Part shown: positions 30,072 to 38,544 of the stretch, piece after piece
Numbering within the stretch: position 1 is the stretch's first letter
Layout: every line of letters begins with the position of its first letter
NCBI RefSeq assembly: GCF_000013005.1
Contig: NC_007722.1
Span: 377,501-441,500, forward strand
Length of the DNA stretch: 64,000 nucleotides
Source of the DNA: Erythrobacter litoralis HTCC2594
Lineage (GTDB): Bacteria; Pseudomonadota; Alphaproteobacteria; Sphingomonadales; Sphingomonadaceae
Direction of reading: 5' to 3'
Notes under the pieces: model-generated
Told to the model about the DNA's origin: nothing
Database searches by the model: none
The model's input: only the letters and a program-made list of their open reading frames with translations
Translations under genes and position numbers: made by a program

Positions 30072-30963
30072 GCGCAAGACGCAGGGTGTGCGCCGCTCGA
30101 CTGCGGCCAGGAACCGGGCGAACAAGGCGCGGCAGGCGCGCGATCGCGGCAAAGGCCTGTTCGACGGGGCGATGGCGATGCTGCCGTTCACCGACGAGCA
30201 GCTGCAGCGCGTGTTCCTTGCGATCATTCTTGGCGGGGCGGTGGCGCTGGCTTGGTTCGTGGCCAGCCTTGCAGGCGTCCCGGCGATGGCTCGCGCCGAG
30301 CTGGCGGCGGTCGCCTCCGATGCGGGCTTCGAAGTGCGCCGCGTACGTGTCAGCGGGGTCGACCGCATGAACGAACTCAAGGTCTATGAAGCTGCGCTTG
30401 GCCAGCGCGACACGCCGATGCCGCTGGTCGACCTCGAGTCCCTGCGCGAGGAGCTGGTCGAATTGCCATGGGTCAGGGACGCGCGCGTCTCGCGCCAGCT
30501 GCCCGACAGCCTGGTGATCGATATCGTCGAACGGACGCCGCATGCGGCGCTGGCGAAGCCCGGGCGGCTGGTGCTGATCGATGCCACGGGTGAAGAGCTC
30601 GAACCGATCACCGAAGCGAATGCGAAGGGTATGCTCCGCGTGTCGGGGCCGGGTGCCGCGAAACAGGTCGCCGCGCTGGGCGAATTGCTAGACGCCGCGC
30701 CTGCGCTCAAGCCGCGGGTCACCGCCGCCGAATGGGTCGGTAATCGCCGCTGGAACCTGACTTTCGCGACCGACCAAATGCTCGCACTGCCGCAAGGCGA
30801 GGACGAAGCGGCGACCGCGCTGATCAACTTCGCCCGTCTGGACGGGCAGAACCGCCTGCTCGGCGGCAAGGTCGCGACCTTCGATATGCGGGTGCCCGAG
30901 CGGGTCTACATGCGTATCCCGGGCCGCTCGCAGCAAGTCCTCGACAGCACGGGAGCGCAATGA
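30055..30963 (+). CDS. ftsQ: Cell division protein FtsQ
   Basis: 302-aa bitopic protein: a strongly basic cytoplasmic N-terminus of about 55 residues, a TM helix (about 58-80), a POTRA domain starting near FEVRRVRVSGVDRM, and the beta domain. It links FtsBL to the divisome. The start lies inside ddl with a 17-nt overlap and an AGGGAAC-type Shine-Dalgarno. It overlaps ftsA by ATGA. Confidence 0.94.
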   Translation: MATRVKRKTQGVRRSTAARNRANKARQARDRGKGLFDGAMAMLPFTDEQLQRVFLAIILGGAVALAWFVASLAGVPAMARAELAAVASDAGFEVRRVRVSGVDRMNELKVYEAALGQRDTPMPLVDLESLREELVELPWVRDARVSRQLPDSLVIDIVERTPHAALAKPGRLVLIDATGEELEPITEANAKGMLRVSGPGAAKQVAALGELLDAAPALKPRVTAAEWVGNRRWNLTFATDQMLALPQGEDEAATALINFARLDGQNRLLGGKVATFDMRVPERVYMRIPGRSQQVLDSTGAQ

Positions 30964-32216
30964 TGGGTCTGCCGCGCATCGCCCGCGTCTTCGGTGCCGT
31001 GAATATCGGGAGCTTCCGCGTCGCGGCCATGATCATGGGCGTGTCCGAAACCGGTGAAATGGTGGTGCTCGGCTCGGGCCACCGGCAGGCGCAGGGCATC
31101 CACCGAGGCTTCGTTACCGATATGACGGCAGCGACTTATGCGATCCGCAACGCCGTCGAGCGCGCCGAGGAGAATGCGGGCACGCGGGTCCAGAGCGTCT
31201 GGGTCGGCTGTGCCGGGGCCGGACTGACGAGCCGGGTGGCCAAGGTCGAAGTCCCGATCGGCGGGCGCCGGATCGAGGAAGAGGATATCGAGCACCTGTT
31301 GCTTGCTGCGAACCAGAATATCGAACCCGACGGGCGCATGGTTCTGCACGCGCAGCCCGCGCATTACACGCTCGACGGTGCGCATGGGGTGGCCAATCCC
31401 AAGGGCCTTCATGCCGAGCGACTGGGTGTCGATATCCATGTCATGCTCGCCGAAGGCGCACCGGTGCGCAACCTCAAGGACGCGGTCGAGAACGCGCATC
31501 TTTCGGTTGAGAGCGTCGTCGCCGCCCCGATCGCGGCGGGCTATGCCTGCCTCAGCCCCGAAGAGCGCGAACTGGGCACGGCCATGATCGAGCTCGGCGG
31601 CGAAGTGACCAATATCGGCATCTTCAAACATGGCATGCTGGTCGGGCTGACATCGATTCCGTTGGGAGCGGCCGACATCACCGATGCCGTCGCCAGTGCT
31701 TTCGGCATCCGCCGGTTCCAGGCCGAAAGGCTCAAGTGTCTTGCCGGATCGGCCATTGCCAGCCCGAGCGATCACCGCGAGATGGTGCCCGTCAACGCGC
31801 CGGGCGACGGCGTGAGCGAGGACCACAAGATCAACCGCGCCGAACTGGTCTCGGTCATCACCGAGCAGTTGGCGCGCCTCACCGACGAAGCTGGGCGCGC
31901 GCTCAAGGGTCTAGATTTCGCCGGCGCGCGCGGCCAGGTCGTTTTGACGGGCGGGGGGGCGCAACTGGCCGGCGTGGCCGAATTCATGCAGGGCGCGCTG
32001 GGACGTCCGGTCCGGGTCGGGAAGCCGCCAGAGCTCAGGGGTCTGCCCGATGCCATGCGCAATCCCGGCTTCGCAACGCTGGCGGGGCTGTGCATCTATG
32101 CGGCCAACGATCCGATCGATATCCGCTCGATCGACAAGCGCTACCAGAAGACGACGCGGGCCACCGGAGTCGGCCTGATCAACCGCATTTGGTCCGCAGC
32201 GCGGGAACATTTTTAA
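30960..32216 (+). CDS. ftsA: Cell division protein FtsA
   Basis: 418-aa actin-like ATPase that anchors FtsZ to the membrane. The N-terminal nucleotide-binding part begins ARVFGAVNIGSFRVAA. The SHS2 (1C) domain, the phosphate-2 region (TAMIELGGEVTNIGIF) and the adenosine motif VLTGGGAQLAG are visible. The C-terminal end (VGLINRIWSAAREHF) is an amphipathic membrane-targeting helix. An alternative ATG follows immediately at 30963. Confidence 0.95.
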   Translation: MMGLPRIARVFGAVNIGSFRVAAMIMGVSETGEMVVLGSGHRQAQGIHRGFVTDMTAATYAIRNAVERAEENAGTRVQSVWVGCAGAGLTSRVAKVEVPIGGRRIEEEDIEHLLLAANQNIEPDGRMVLHAQPAHYTLDGAHGVANPKGLHAERLGVDIHVMLAEGAPVRNLKDAVENAHLSVESVVAAPIAAGYACLSPEERELGTAMIELGGEVTNIGIFKHGMLVGLTSIPLGAADITDAVASAFGIRRFQAERLKCLAGSAIASPSDHREMVPVNAPGDGVSEDHKINRAELVSVITEQLARLTDEAGRALKGLDFAGARGQVVLTGGGAQLAGVAEFMQGALGRPVRVGKPPELRGLPDAMRNPGFATLAGLCIYAANDPIDIRSIDKRYQKTTRATGVGLINRIWSAAREHF

Positions 32217-32301
32217 GGATTGGGTCCGATATCGGTAAAGGTACCGGCCCAGTCCCGTTGAAAAGCAGGGGGAGACCTCTGTGGATAAGGCGGCAAAACC
32301 C

Positions 32302-32339
32302 GATTCAAGCATGAATCGCTTTGTGCCAGACTGTACTAT
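32302..32339 (+). promoter_or_regulatory. Candidate ftsZ promoter with paired GANTC sites
   Basis: In the 159-bp ftsA-ftsZ gap, GATTCA-AGCA-TGAATC (32302-32317) is a perfect inverted repeat holding two GANTC sites, the target of the alphaproteobacterial methyltransferase CcrM. A possible -10, TACTAT, lies at 32334-32339, which puts the second GANTC where a -35 element would be. In Caulobacter, ftsZ transcription depends on GANTC methylation and GcrA; the same control here is inference. Confidence 0.45.
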
Positions 32340-32375
32340 CTGAATTCGGCCTGTCGGCCCTTGGAGAGAAGCGTC

Positions 32376-34139
32376 ATGAGCATCAATATTGGCCCTGCCA
32401 CCAGCGACGAGCTGCGGCCCCGGATCACCGTAATCGGTGTCGGCGGTGCCGGTGGCAACGCGATCGCGAATATGATCGACGCCGGGATCGAAGGCGTCGA
32501 CTTCTGCGTCGCCAATACCGATGCGCAGGCGCTCAACACCTCCGACGCTGCAACGCGCATCCAGCTCGGCCCCGATATTACCGGCGGTCTCGGCGCAGGC
32601 GCGCGACCCGAAGTGGGCAAGGCCGCGGCGGAAGAGACCGTCGCCGAGCTCGAGGACGTGCTCGACGGCGTCAATATGTGCTTTATCGCGGCCGGTATGG
32701 GCGGCGGCACCGGCACGGGCGCTGCCCCCGTCATCGCCGAGGCTGCCCGCCGCAAGGGTGTGCTGACCGTCGGCGTCGTGACCAAGCCGTTCCTGTTCGA
32801 AGGCACCCGCCGGATGCGTGCGGCGGAGGCGGGCATCGACGAGCTCCAGAAGCACGTCGACACGCTGATCGTCATTCCCAACCAGAACCTGTTCCTCGTC
32901 GCCAAGGCCGATACGACCTTCAAGGAAGCGTTCCAGCTCGCCGACGAAGTGCTGCAGCAGGGCGTGCGCTCGATCACCGACCTGATGGTCATGCCGGGCC
33001 TTATCAACCTCGACTTCGCCGATGTGAAATCGGTTATGGAAGAAATGGGCAAGGCCATGATGGGCACCGGCGAGGGCGAGGGCGAGAACCGCGCGCTCGA
33101 AGCGGCCGAGCGTGCCATCGCCAACCCACTGCTCGATGGTGTCAGCATGACCGGTGCCAAAGGGGTCATCATCTCCATCATCGGCGGCGACGACATGCGC
33201 CTGCTCGAAGTCGACGAAGCCGCCAATCACATCCGCGAGCTGGTCGACGAAGACGCCAACATCATCTGGGGCTCAGCCTTCAATCCCGATCTCGACGGCA
33301 AGATCCGCGTTTCGGTCGTTGCCACCGGTATCGAGGCCGGAGAAGCCGGCAGTGTCGGCACCAGCTCGACCATGTCGCTCGCCGGTGGCCGCGCGCCCAA
33401 GCGCCCGGTGCTCGAACTGCCGGAAGATGACGAGGCGGACGAGGATGCTTTCGAGCTCACCGAACCCGAGATGGCGGAAGAGCCCGAAGCGGAACCCGAG
33501 GCGGAGCCAGCAATGCTCGGGGGTCTGTCCGGCATGGACAGCGCTTACGACGATGAGGACGAAGACGACGAAGACGACGATGTCGATGGCATCGTCGACC
33601 CGCTGGCCGGACTGCGCAACGACCAGGACGAAGAGTACGAGCCGATGCCGGAGGCCGCGTCCGACGACAGCCAGTTCGCCGGCACTGCCACGTCCGAGGA
33701 AGGTTACGCCAGCACAGACAGCGACGAGGTCGATCCCGAAGATGACTGGGGTGATGCGCTCGACCTTACCGAAGAGGAGCCTGCCGCGGACGCGTCGAAC
33801 GCTGATGCCGACGAAGGCGATGTCGGTGGCGGCGGGCAGGGCGACAAATTGCTGCTTGATGCCGATCAACTCGCCGAGCGCGACGAGCCTGTCGAATCGG
33901 CGGCACAGGGCGGCAAACGTCGCGGCCTGGTTGCCGGGAGCGGCGGTAGTGCCGATGGCGGAAGCGGCGATGGCGGTGGTGGTGGCGGCGATGCCGGTGG
34001 CAGCACCCTGTTCGAACGCATGGCCAACCTTTCGCGCGGCAGCGGTTCGAAAGACAAACCCGACAGCGACGATGACGACGACGAAGATGGCGGCGCGCTC
34101 AACATCCCCCGTTTCCTCGGGCGCCAGAACAACCAGTAA
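32376..34139 (+). CDS. ftsZ: Cell division GTPase FtsZ
   Basis: 587 aa from ATG 32376 (GGAGAG Shine-Dalgarno). The tubulin-like GTPase core (about 1-330) has the tubulin signature [10 protein letters not shown] and synergy residues NLDFADV. The C-terminal peptide [14 protein letters not shown] binds FtsA and other partners. The linker between them is about 240 residues, very acidic (runs of Asp and Glu) with a Gly/Ser-rich end. This makes the protein much longer than E. coli FtsZ (383 aa), though long linkers are common in Alphaproteobacteria. It has its own upstream region. Confidence 0.98.
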   Translation: MSINIGPATSDELRPRITVIGVGGAGGNAIANMIDAGIEGVDFCVANTDAQALNTSDAATRIQLGPDITGGLGAGARPEVGKAAAEETVAELEDVLDGVNMCFIAAGMGGGTGTGAAPVIAEAARRKGVLTVGVVTKPFLFEGTRRMRAAEAGIDELQKHVDTLIVIPNQNLFLVAKADTTFKEAFQLADEVLQQGVRSITDLMVMPGLINLDFADVKSVMEEMGKAMMGTGEGEGENRALEAAERAIANPLLDGVSMTGAKGVIISIIGGDDMRLLEVDEAANHIRELVDEDANIIWGSAFNPDLDGKIRVSVVATGIEAGEAGSVGTSSTMSLAGGRAPKRPVLELPEDDEADEDAFELTEPEMAEEPEAEPEAEPAMLGGLSGMDSAYDDEDEDDEDDDVDGIVDPLAGLRNDQDEEYEPMPEAASDDSQFAGTATSEEGYASTDSDEVDPEDDWGDALDLTEEEPAADASNADADEGDVGGGGQGDKLLLDADQLAERDEPVESAAQGGKRRGLVAGSGGSADGGSGDGGGGGGDAGGSTLFERMANLSRGSGSKDKPDSDDDDDEDGGALNIPRFLGRQNNQ

Positions 34140-34227
34140 TTGATCGCACACAGCGGGCCGACCGCCCAAACGCCGATTGCACGCGGTTCAGGCGCGACCA
34201 TATAGAGGGTCTTCGACAGGACCTGCG

Positions 34228-35982
34228 ATGCCCATTTACCGTTCGATTCTCTGTGCTTCCGGCGCACTGGCCGCTTTGACGATCCCGCTCGCGGCGGTTT
34301 CTGCCCAGGATACGTCCGGGGGGCGCGCGGTTGTGCAGGCACTGCCGTCTGCCGCATCCGAAGAGCTCCGTACGGCCCTGCGCCAACTGGCGCGCAATTC
34401 GCGCGATCTCAATGCGCTGATCGCGGCGGGCACGGCCTCGCTGGAACTGGGCGATGTCGAAGCGGCGGTCGGCTTCTTTGGACGCGCCGACGAACTTGCG
34501 CCCGGCGATCCACGGGTCAAGGCAGGCAAAGCCGCGGCCTATGTTAGAACCGAACGCCCCGTGGAGGCTTTGCGCCTGTTCGAGGAGGCCGAAGGAGAAG
34601 GCGTCGAGATTGTGCGGCTCGCGGGCGATTACGGGCTCGCTTACGACCTCGTCGGCAACAATCGCGCCGCGCAGGCGGCTTATCGGCGGGTGCTTGCGCG
34701 CGCACCGTCGGACGAGGTTTCACGGCGGCTCGCGCTCAGCCTGGCTATCGACGGCAACGCGGACGCTTTCGAAGAGACGCTGCGACCGTTGCTGGCGCAG
34801 CGCGATTTTGCCGCCTACCGCACGCGCGCCTTCGGGCTGGCGATCCTAGGGCGGGCCGACGATGCCGTCGCCATTGCCGAAGCGGTGATGCCGCGCACGA
34901 TGTCGCGCAAGATAGAGCCTTACCTGCGCTACATGCCGCGCCTCACCAGGGCGCAGCAGGCGGCGGCCGCCAATCTGGGCATCTATCCCCGCGCCGCGCA
35001 GATCGGGCGCGACGACCCGCGCATCGCCGGGCTTTCGCCCCCGACCACGGCGGCACCGCAGCGCACCGCAGACGCGGTCCTCGCGCCCAGCGGTCCGCCG
35101 CTCGGCCAGGCGGAGGCCGAGGCGGCACAACCGGCGCCGTCGCGGCGCGAAGCGAGGCGCCTGGCGCGCGCGGCGCAGCGGGAAAGCGCGTCCGACCCGC
35201 TTACCCGGACCCGCGAACGACCGCGCGTGGTCCGTGCGGCTCCATCGGCTCAGCAATCCGCCCCCGATGCTGCCGCACCTGGCGGACAAACTGCGATCGC
35301 CGCAGCCGATCCCGCCCCTGCTCCCGCAATGGAGGTGCCCCAACCTGCAGCACAAATTGCGCAGGCCCCCGAGCAGGCCGCACCTCTGGAGCCAGCCCCT
35401 GCTCGCGAGGAACCGGTGGTTGTCGCCCGGATGGACGATCCAGCGACGTCGCCCGGTTTCGATCTCGCCAATGTCGGCGGATCGACGGCAGCGTCGGCAG
35501 CGGCAAGCAGCGGTTCGAACCCTCTCGGGGCGCGCACGGCGGCAACGCAGCCTCCAGTCCCAAGCGGACGCCCTGCGTCGCTCGCCGATGCCTTTTCCGA
35601 TTTTTCGGCGCCGCTCATCCCGCAGGCCGAACCCGCTGCCGGTGCGGTCGATATCACCGCGATCACCGCGCCGCGCGAGGTCGAGGCGCCGCCCGAACCC
35701 GCCAAGCCGACCCATTCGAGCCGCTTCTGGGTTCAGGTCGCGACCGGCCGCGATCGGGCGGCGCTGCGCTTCGACTGGCGCCGCCTGAGCCGCGCCGCCG
35801 ATGGCCTGCTCGATGGAAAGGGCCCCTTCGTCACACCGTGGGGACAGACGAACCGCCTGCTTGCCGGTCCTTACGATAGCCGCGACGCGGCGCGTAAAGC
35901 CCTGAATGGATTGCAGGAAAAGGATCTCGACGCCTTTACCTTCACCAGTCCCGAAGGGCAGGAAGTCGAACCGCTCGGCTGA
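34228..35982 (+). CDS. Secreted TPR/SPOR-domain protein
   Basis: 584 aa from ATG 34228. A Sec signal (cleavage after about Ala26, AVSA) is followed by TPR-like helices (about 35-270: ALIAAGTASLELGDVEAAVGFF and repeats), a Pro/Ala-rich linker, and a C-terminal SPOR domain (about 498-584, SRFWVQVATGRDRAALRF). SPOR domains bind denuded septal peptidoglycan. It lies 88 bp after ftsZ on the same strand, so a septal accessory role is likely. It is not FtsN, which has a TM anchor. Confidence 0.85.
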   Translation: MPIYRSILCASGALAALTIPLAAVSAQDTSGGRAVVQALPSAASEELRTALRQLARNSRDLNALIAAGTASLELGDVEAAVGFFGRADELAPGDPRVKAGKAAAYVRTERPVEALRLFEEAEGEGVEIVRLAGDYGLAYDLVGNNRAAQAAYRRVLARAPSDEVSRRLALSLAIDGNADAFEETLRPLLAQRDFAAYRTRAFGLAILGRADDAVAIAEAVMPRTMSRKIEPYLRYMPRLTRAQQAAAANLGIYPRAAQIGRDDPRIAGLSPPTTAAPQRTADAVLAPSGPPLGQAEAEAAQPAPSRREARRLARAAQRESASDPLTRTRERPRVVRAAPSAQQSAPDAAAPGGQTAIAAADPAPAPAMEVPQPAAQIAQAPEQAAPLEPAPAREEPVVVARMDDPATSPGFDLANVGGSTAASAAASSGSNPLGARTAATQPPVPSGRPASLADAFSDFSAPLIPQAEPAAGAVDITAITAPREVEAPPEPAKPTHSSRFWVQVATGRDRAALRFDWRRLSRAADGLLDGKGPFVTPWGQTNRLLAGPYDSRDAARKALNGLQEKDLDAFTFTSPEGQEVEPLG

Positions 35983-36123
35983 CGCGGAGGTGGTGCCAAG
36001 CCTTCTTTTGCACATGCTTTGAACAAGGCGTTTGGGTTCTCCCCAAGCTTCCGCAGCGCGCCCATTGCGCGGCGCAAAGGCTTCGGGCCATGTCGCACCC
36101 ATGCAACGGATCGCGACCTCCCG

Positions 36124-36645
36124 ATGACTTCCGGCCCGACCACGTCCAGCCTAATGCAGTTCAACGCCAATGAAGATGCGGCGCCGCTCGATATGCTCGC
36201 GGCATTGTTCGAAGCGCGCGACTGGGCGATCGAATCGCTGACCGACGAAGAGATCACCGGCGAAATCCAGGGTAGTTGGGCCAAATACCAGTTGCGCGGC
36301 ATCTGGCGCACTATGGACAACGTGCTGCAAATCGTCTGCGTGCCCGATATCCGGGTTCCGAGTGACAAGCGGCCGGCGGCGCAGGAATTGCTGGCGCGGG
36401 TCAACGAACAGATGTGGCTGGGCCATTTCGACCTGTGGTCCAACGGCGGCGTCGTGATCTATCGCCACGGTGCGCTGCTGCCCGACGACGGCATGCTCAG
36501 CCTCAACCAGGCTCAGGCACTGATCGAATCGGCGGTGGAGGATTGCGACCGCTTCTATCCCGCCTTCCAGTTTGTGCTGTGGGGCGACAAATCGCCCGAG
36601 GCGGCGCTGGAGGCATCGATGGTGGACGCTGCCGGCGAAGCCTGA
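36124..36645 (+). CDS. YbjN domain-containing protein
   Basis: 173 aa from ATG 36124 (MTSGPTTSS). The fold pattern (WAIESLTDEEITGEIQGSW, then WRTMDNVLQIVCVPDIRV and FDLWSNGGVVIYRHGALL) matches YbjN-family proteins, a chaperone-like fold. In E. coli YbjN affects motility and stress responses; the mechanism is unclear. It is often next to proC in Alphaproteobacteria, as here (45 bp upstream of proC). Confidence 0.82.
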   Translation: MTSGPTTSSLMQFNANEDAAPLDMLAALFEARDWAIESLTDEEITGEIQGSWAKYQLRGIWRTMDNVLQIVCVPDIRVPSDKRPAAQELLARVNEQMWLGHFDLWSNGGVVIYRHGALLPDDGMLSLNQAQALIESAVEDCDRFYPAFQFVLWGDKSPEAALEASMVDAAGEA

Positions 36646-36690
36646 AGCGCGGGCCTGACAGTCCGGCGCAGTCCCGCTACAGCGCCACGC

Positions 36691-37500
36691 ATGACTGATA
36701 TTCGCAACATGTTGATAGTGGGCTTTGGCACGATGACCGGGGCCATGGTCGAAGGGTGGCTGAAGGCGGGCATCGCGCCCGAGGTCTTCACCGTCTATCA
36801 TCCGCGCGGCAAGGATGTGCCGGAAGGGGTGCGGCTCGTGACCGACTGGCCGACCGAGCGCTTCGACGCGGTGCTGCTCGGCGTAAAACCCTATATGCTC
36901 GACGATGTCGCGCCCGGTCTTGCCCGGGCCGTGTCCGACAAGACGGTCGTCCTGTCGGTCTTGGCCGGGATCGAGCTGGCTAGCCTGCGCGCACGCTTCC
37001 CGCAGGCCGAGGGCGTGGTGCGCTTCATGCCCAATCTCGCCTGCGCGCTCGGCAAGGCGCCCAACGGGCTGATCGGGGAGGGGCTCTCCGACACGCAACG
37101 CGGCATGGTCACCGATCTGGCTGAAAAACTCGGCTCGGCAGAATGGCTCGAAGACGAAAGCCGGTTCGACCTTGTGACCGCGCTCGCCGGATCGGGTCCG
37201 GGCTTCGTCTATCGTTTCATCGATGCGCTGGCGGTTGCCGGGACCAGGCTCGGTCTGGACGAGGGCCAGGCGGGCAGGCTCGCGATCCAGATGGTCGAAG
37301 GCGCGGCGGCGCTGGCCGCGCAGAGCGAACACAGCCCGGGCGAGTTGGCCCGGCGAGTCGCCAGCCCCGGCGGGATGACGCAGAAAGGGCTCGACGTGCT
37401 CGATGAAAACGATGCGCTGGTCGACCTGTTGACGCAAACGCTGCGCGCGGCTCGCGATCGGGGCGCGGAAATGGCCGCAGAGGCGCGTGAAAAAGGTTAA
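36691..37500 (+). CDS. proC: Pyrroline-5-carboxylate reductase
   Basis: 269-aa NAD(P)H enzyme for the last step of proline synthesis. The N-terminal Rossmann loop VGFGTMTGAM and the C-terminal dimerisation domain with ALAGSGPGFVYRFIDAL and the end motif RVASPGGMTQKGLDVL are diagnostic. proB lies 3.2 kb downstream; proA is not in the window. Confidence 0.96.
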   Translation: MTDIRNMLIVGFGTMTGAMVEGWLKAGIAPEVFTVYHPRGKDVPEGVRLVTDWPTERFDAVLLGVKPYMLDDVAPGLARAVSDKTVVLSVLAGIELASLRARFPQAEGVVRFMPNLACALGKAPNGLIGEGLSDTQRGMVTDLAEKLGSAEWLEDESRFDLVTALAGSGPGFVYRFIDALAVAGTRLGLDEGQAGRLAIQMVEGAAALAAQSEHSPGELARRVASPGGMTQKGLDVLDENDALVDLLTQTLRAARDRGAEMAAEAREKG

Positions 37501-37542
37501 TTGAAGCTCATTTGCATTCTGCGGAACAGTGCCCGGTTTCCC

Positions 37543-37571
37543 TTGAAATCGAGCCGTCTTGCCCTGATATT
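37543..37571 (+). promoter_or_regulatory. Sigma-70-type promoter for the BI-1 gene
   Basis: TTGAAA (37543-37548) and GATATT (37566-37571) are separated by 17 bp, a good -35/-10 spacing. They lie about 50 nt upstream of the ATG at 37622, which has an AAGGAG Shine-Dalgarno. Confidence 0.45.
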
Positions 37572-37621
37572 ACACCCACACCGGCGCGATAGTGCGTCCG
37601 GCAAAAGGAGTTTGGATCGAA

Positions 37622-38368
37622 ATGGCTGACTGGAACGACCCCCGGCAGGCACAGCAGGGCTTCGGTTCTGTGCCGCGCGCAGGAGGCGACGTTGCTTCGC
37701 GCACGACCTTCGACGCAGGCCTGCGCAAATACATGCTGTCGATTTACAATTACATGGCCAGCGGCATCCTGCTGACCGGCATCATCGCCATGCTGACCGC
37801 CAACAGCGGCCTGGCCTACAGCTTCGCCAGCGGACCGATGATGTGGATCGTCGCGCTGTCGCCGCTCGCCATTGTCTTCGCGATGAGCTTCGGCATGAAC
37901 AAGTTCAGCAAGGGCACGCTGCAGGCGATGTACTGGGGCTTTGCCGTGCTGATGGGCCTCTCGCTGTCGACGATCTTCCTGGTCTACACTGGTGCTAGCA
38001 TTGCCGTGACCTTCTTCGCGACCGCTGGCGCTTTCGCGGGGCTCAGCCTGTTTGGATACACCACGCAGAAGGACCTGAGCGGCTGGGGCAGTTTCCTGAT
38101 CATGGGCGTCGTCGGGCTGATCATCGCCAGCGTCATCAACATCTTCCTGCAGTCGGAAGCGTTGATGTGGGCTGTCAGCTTCCTCGGCGTGCTGATCTTC
38201 GCAGGCTTGACCGCCTACGACACGCAGAAGCTGAAGAACATCTACAGCTCGGTGCGCGGAACGCCGATGATGGACAAGGTCGTGATCATGGGGGCGCTGA
38301 ACCTCTACCTCGACTTCATCAACATGTTCCTGTTCCTGCTGCGTTTCATGGGCGCAACGCGCGAATAG
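37622..38368 (+). CDS. Bax inhibitor-1/YccA family membrane protein
   Basis: 248-aa protein with seven hydrophobic helices after a short Gln/Gly-rich N-terminus. The start is ATG 37622 (MADWNDPRQAQQG). TAYDTQKLKNIYSSV near the C-terminus, with its conserved Asp, is the BI-1 signature. Bacterial members are pH-dependent calcium leak channels or interact with FtsH. It is monocistronic, bounded by its own promoter and a strong terminator. Confidence 0.93.
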   Translation: MADWNDPRQAQQGFGSVPRAGGDVASRTTFDAGLRKYMLSIYNYMASGILLTGIIAMLTANSGLAYSFASGPMMWIVALSPLAIVFAMSFGMNKFSKGTLQAMYWGFAVLMGLSLSTIFLVYTGASIAVTFFATAGAFAGLSLFGYTTQKDLSGWGSFLIMGVVGLIIASVINIFLQSEALMWAVSFLGVLIFAGLTAYDTQKLKNIYSSVRGTPMMDKVVIMGALNLYLDFINMFLFLLRFMGATRE

Positions 38369-38381
38369 GCCAGCGCCCGGG

Positions 38382-38399
38382 CAGTCCGTTTACGGACTG
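38382..38399 (+). other. Small perfect hairpin after the BI-1 gene
   Basis: CAGTCCG-TTTA-CGGACTG forms a 7-bp stem with a tetraloop 14 nt after the stop codon. No T-run follows, so it may stabilise the 3' end of the mRNA; the real terminator follows at 38424. Confidence 0.5.
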
Positions 38400-38423
38400 T
38401 CGCAGGAAAGACTCACTTGAACG

Positions 38424-38456
38424 TGCCCGGGGTGCAATCCGCACCTCGGGCATTTT
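38424..38456 (+). terminator. Strong rho-independent terminator
   Basis: The arms 38424-38435 and 38441-38452 pair along 12 bp (one G-U) with a 5-nt loop, followed by TTTT. It ends the BI-1 transcript. Confidence 0.9.
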
Positions 38457-38544
38457 CTTATGCCGACAAGCTGGATAGAACGCCCGCTTCAGGTTCGGGC
38501 AAGGCTCGACCTGCCATCGGGATTGTTGGAAAGGGTTGCCCTGA

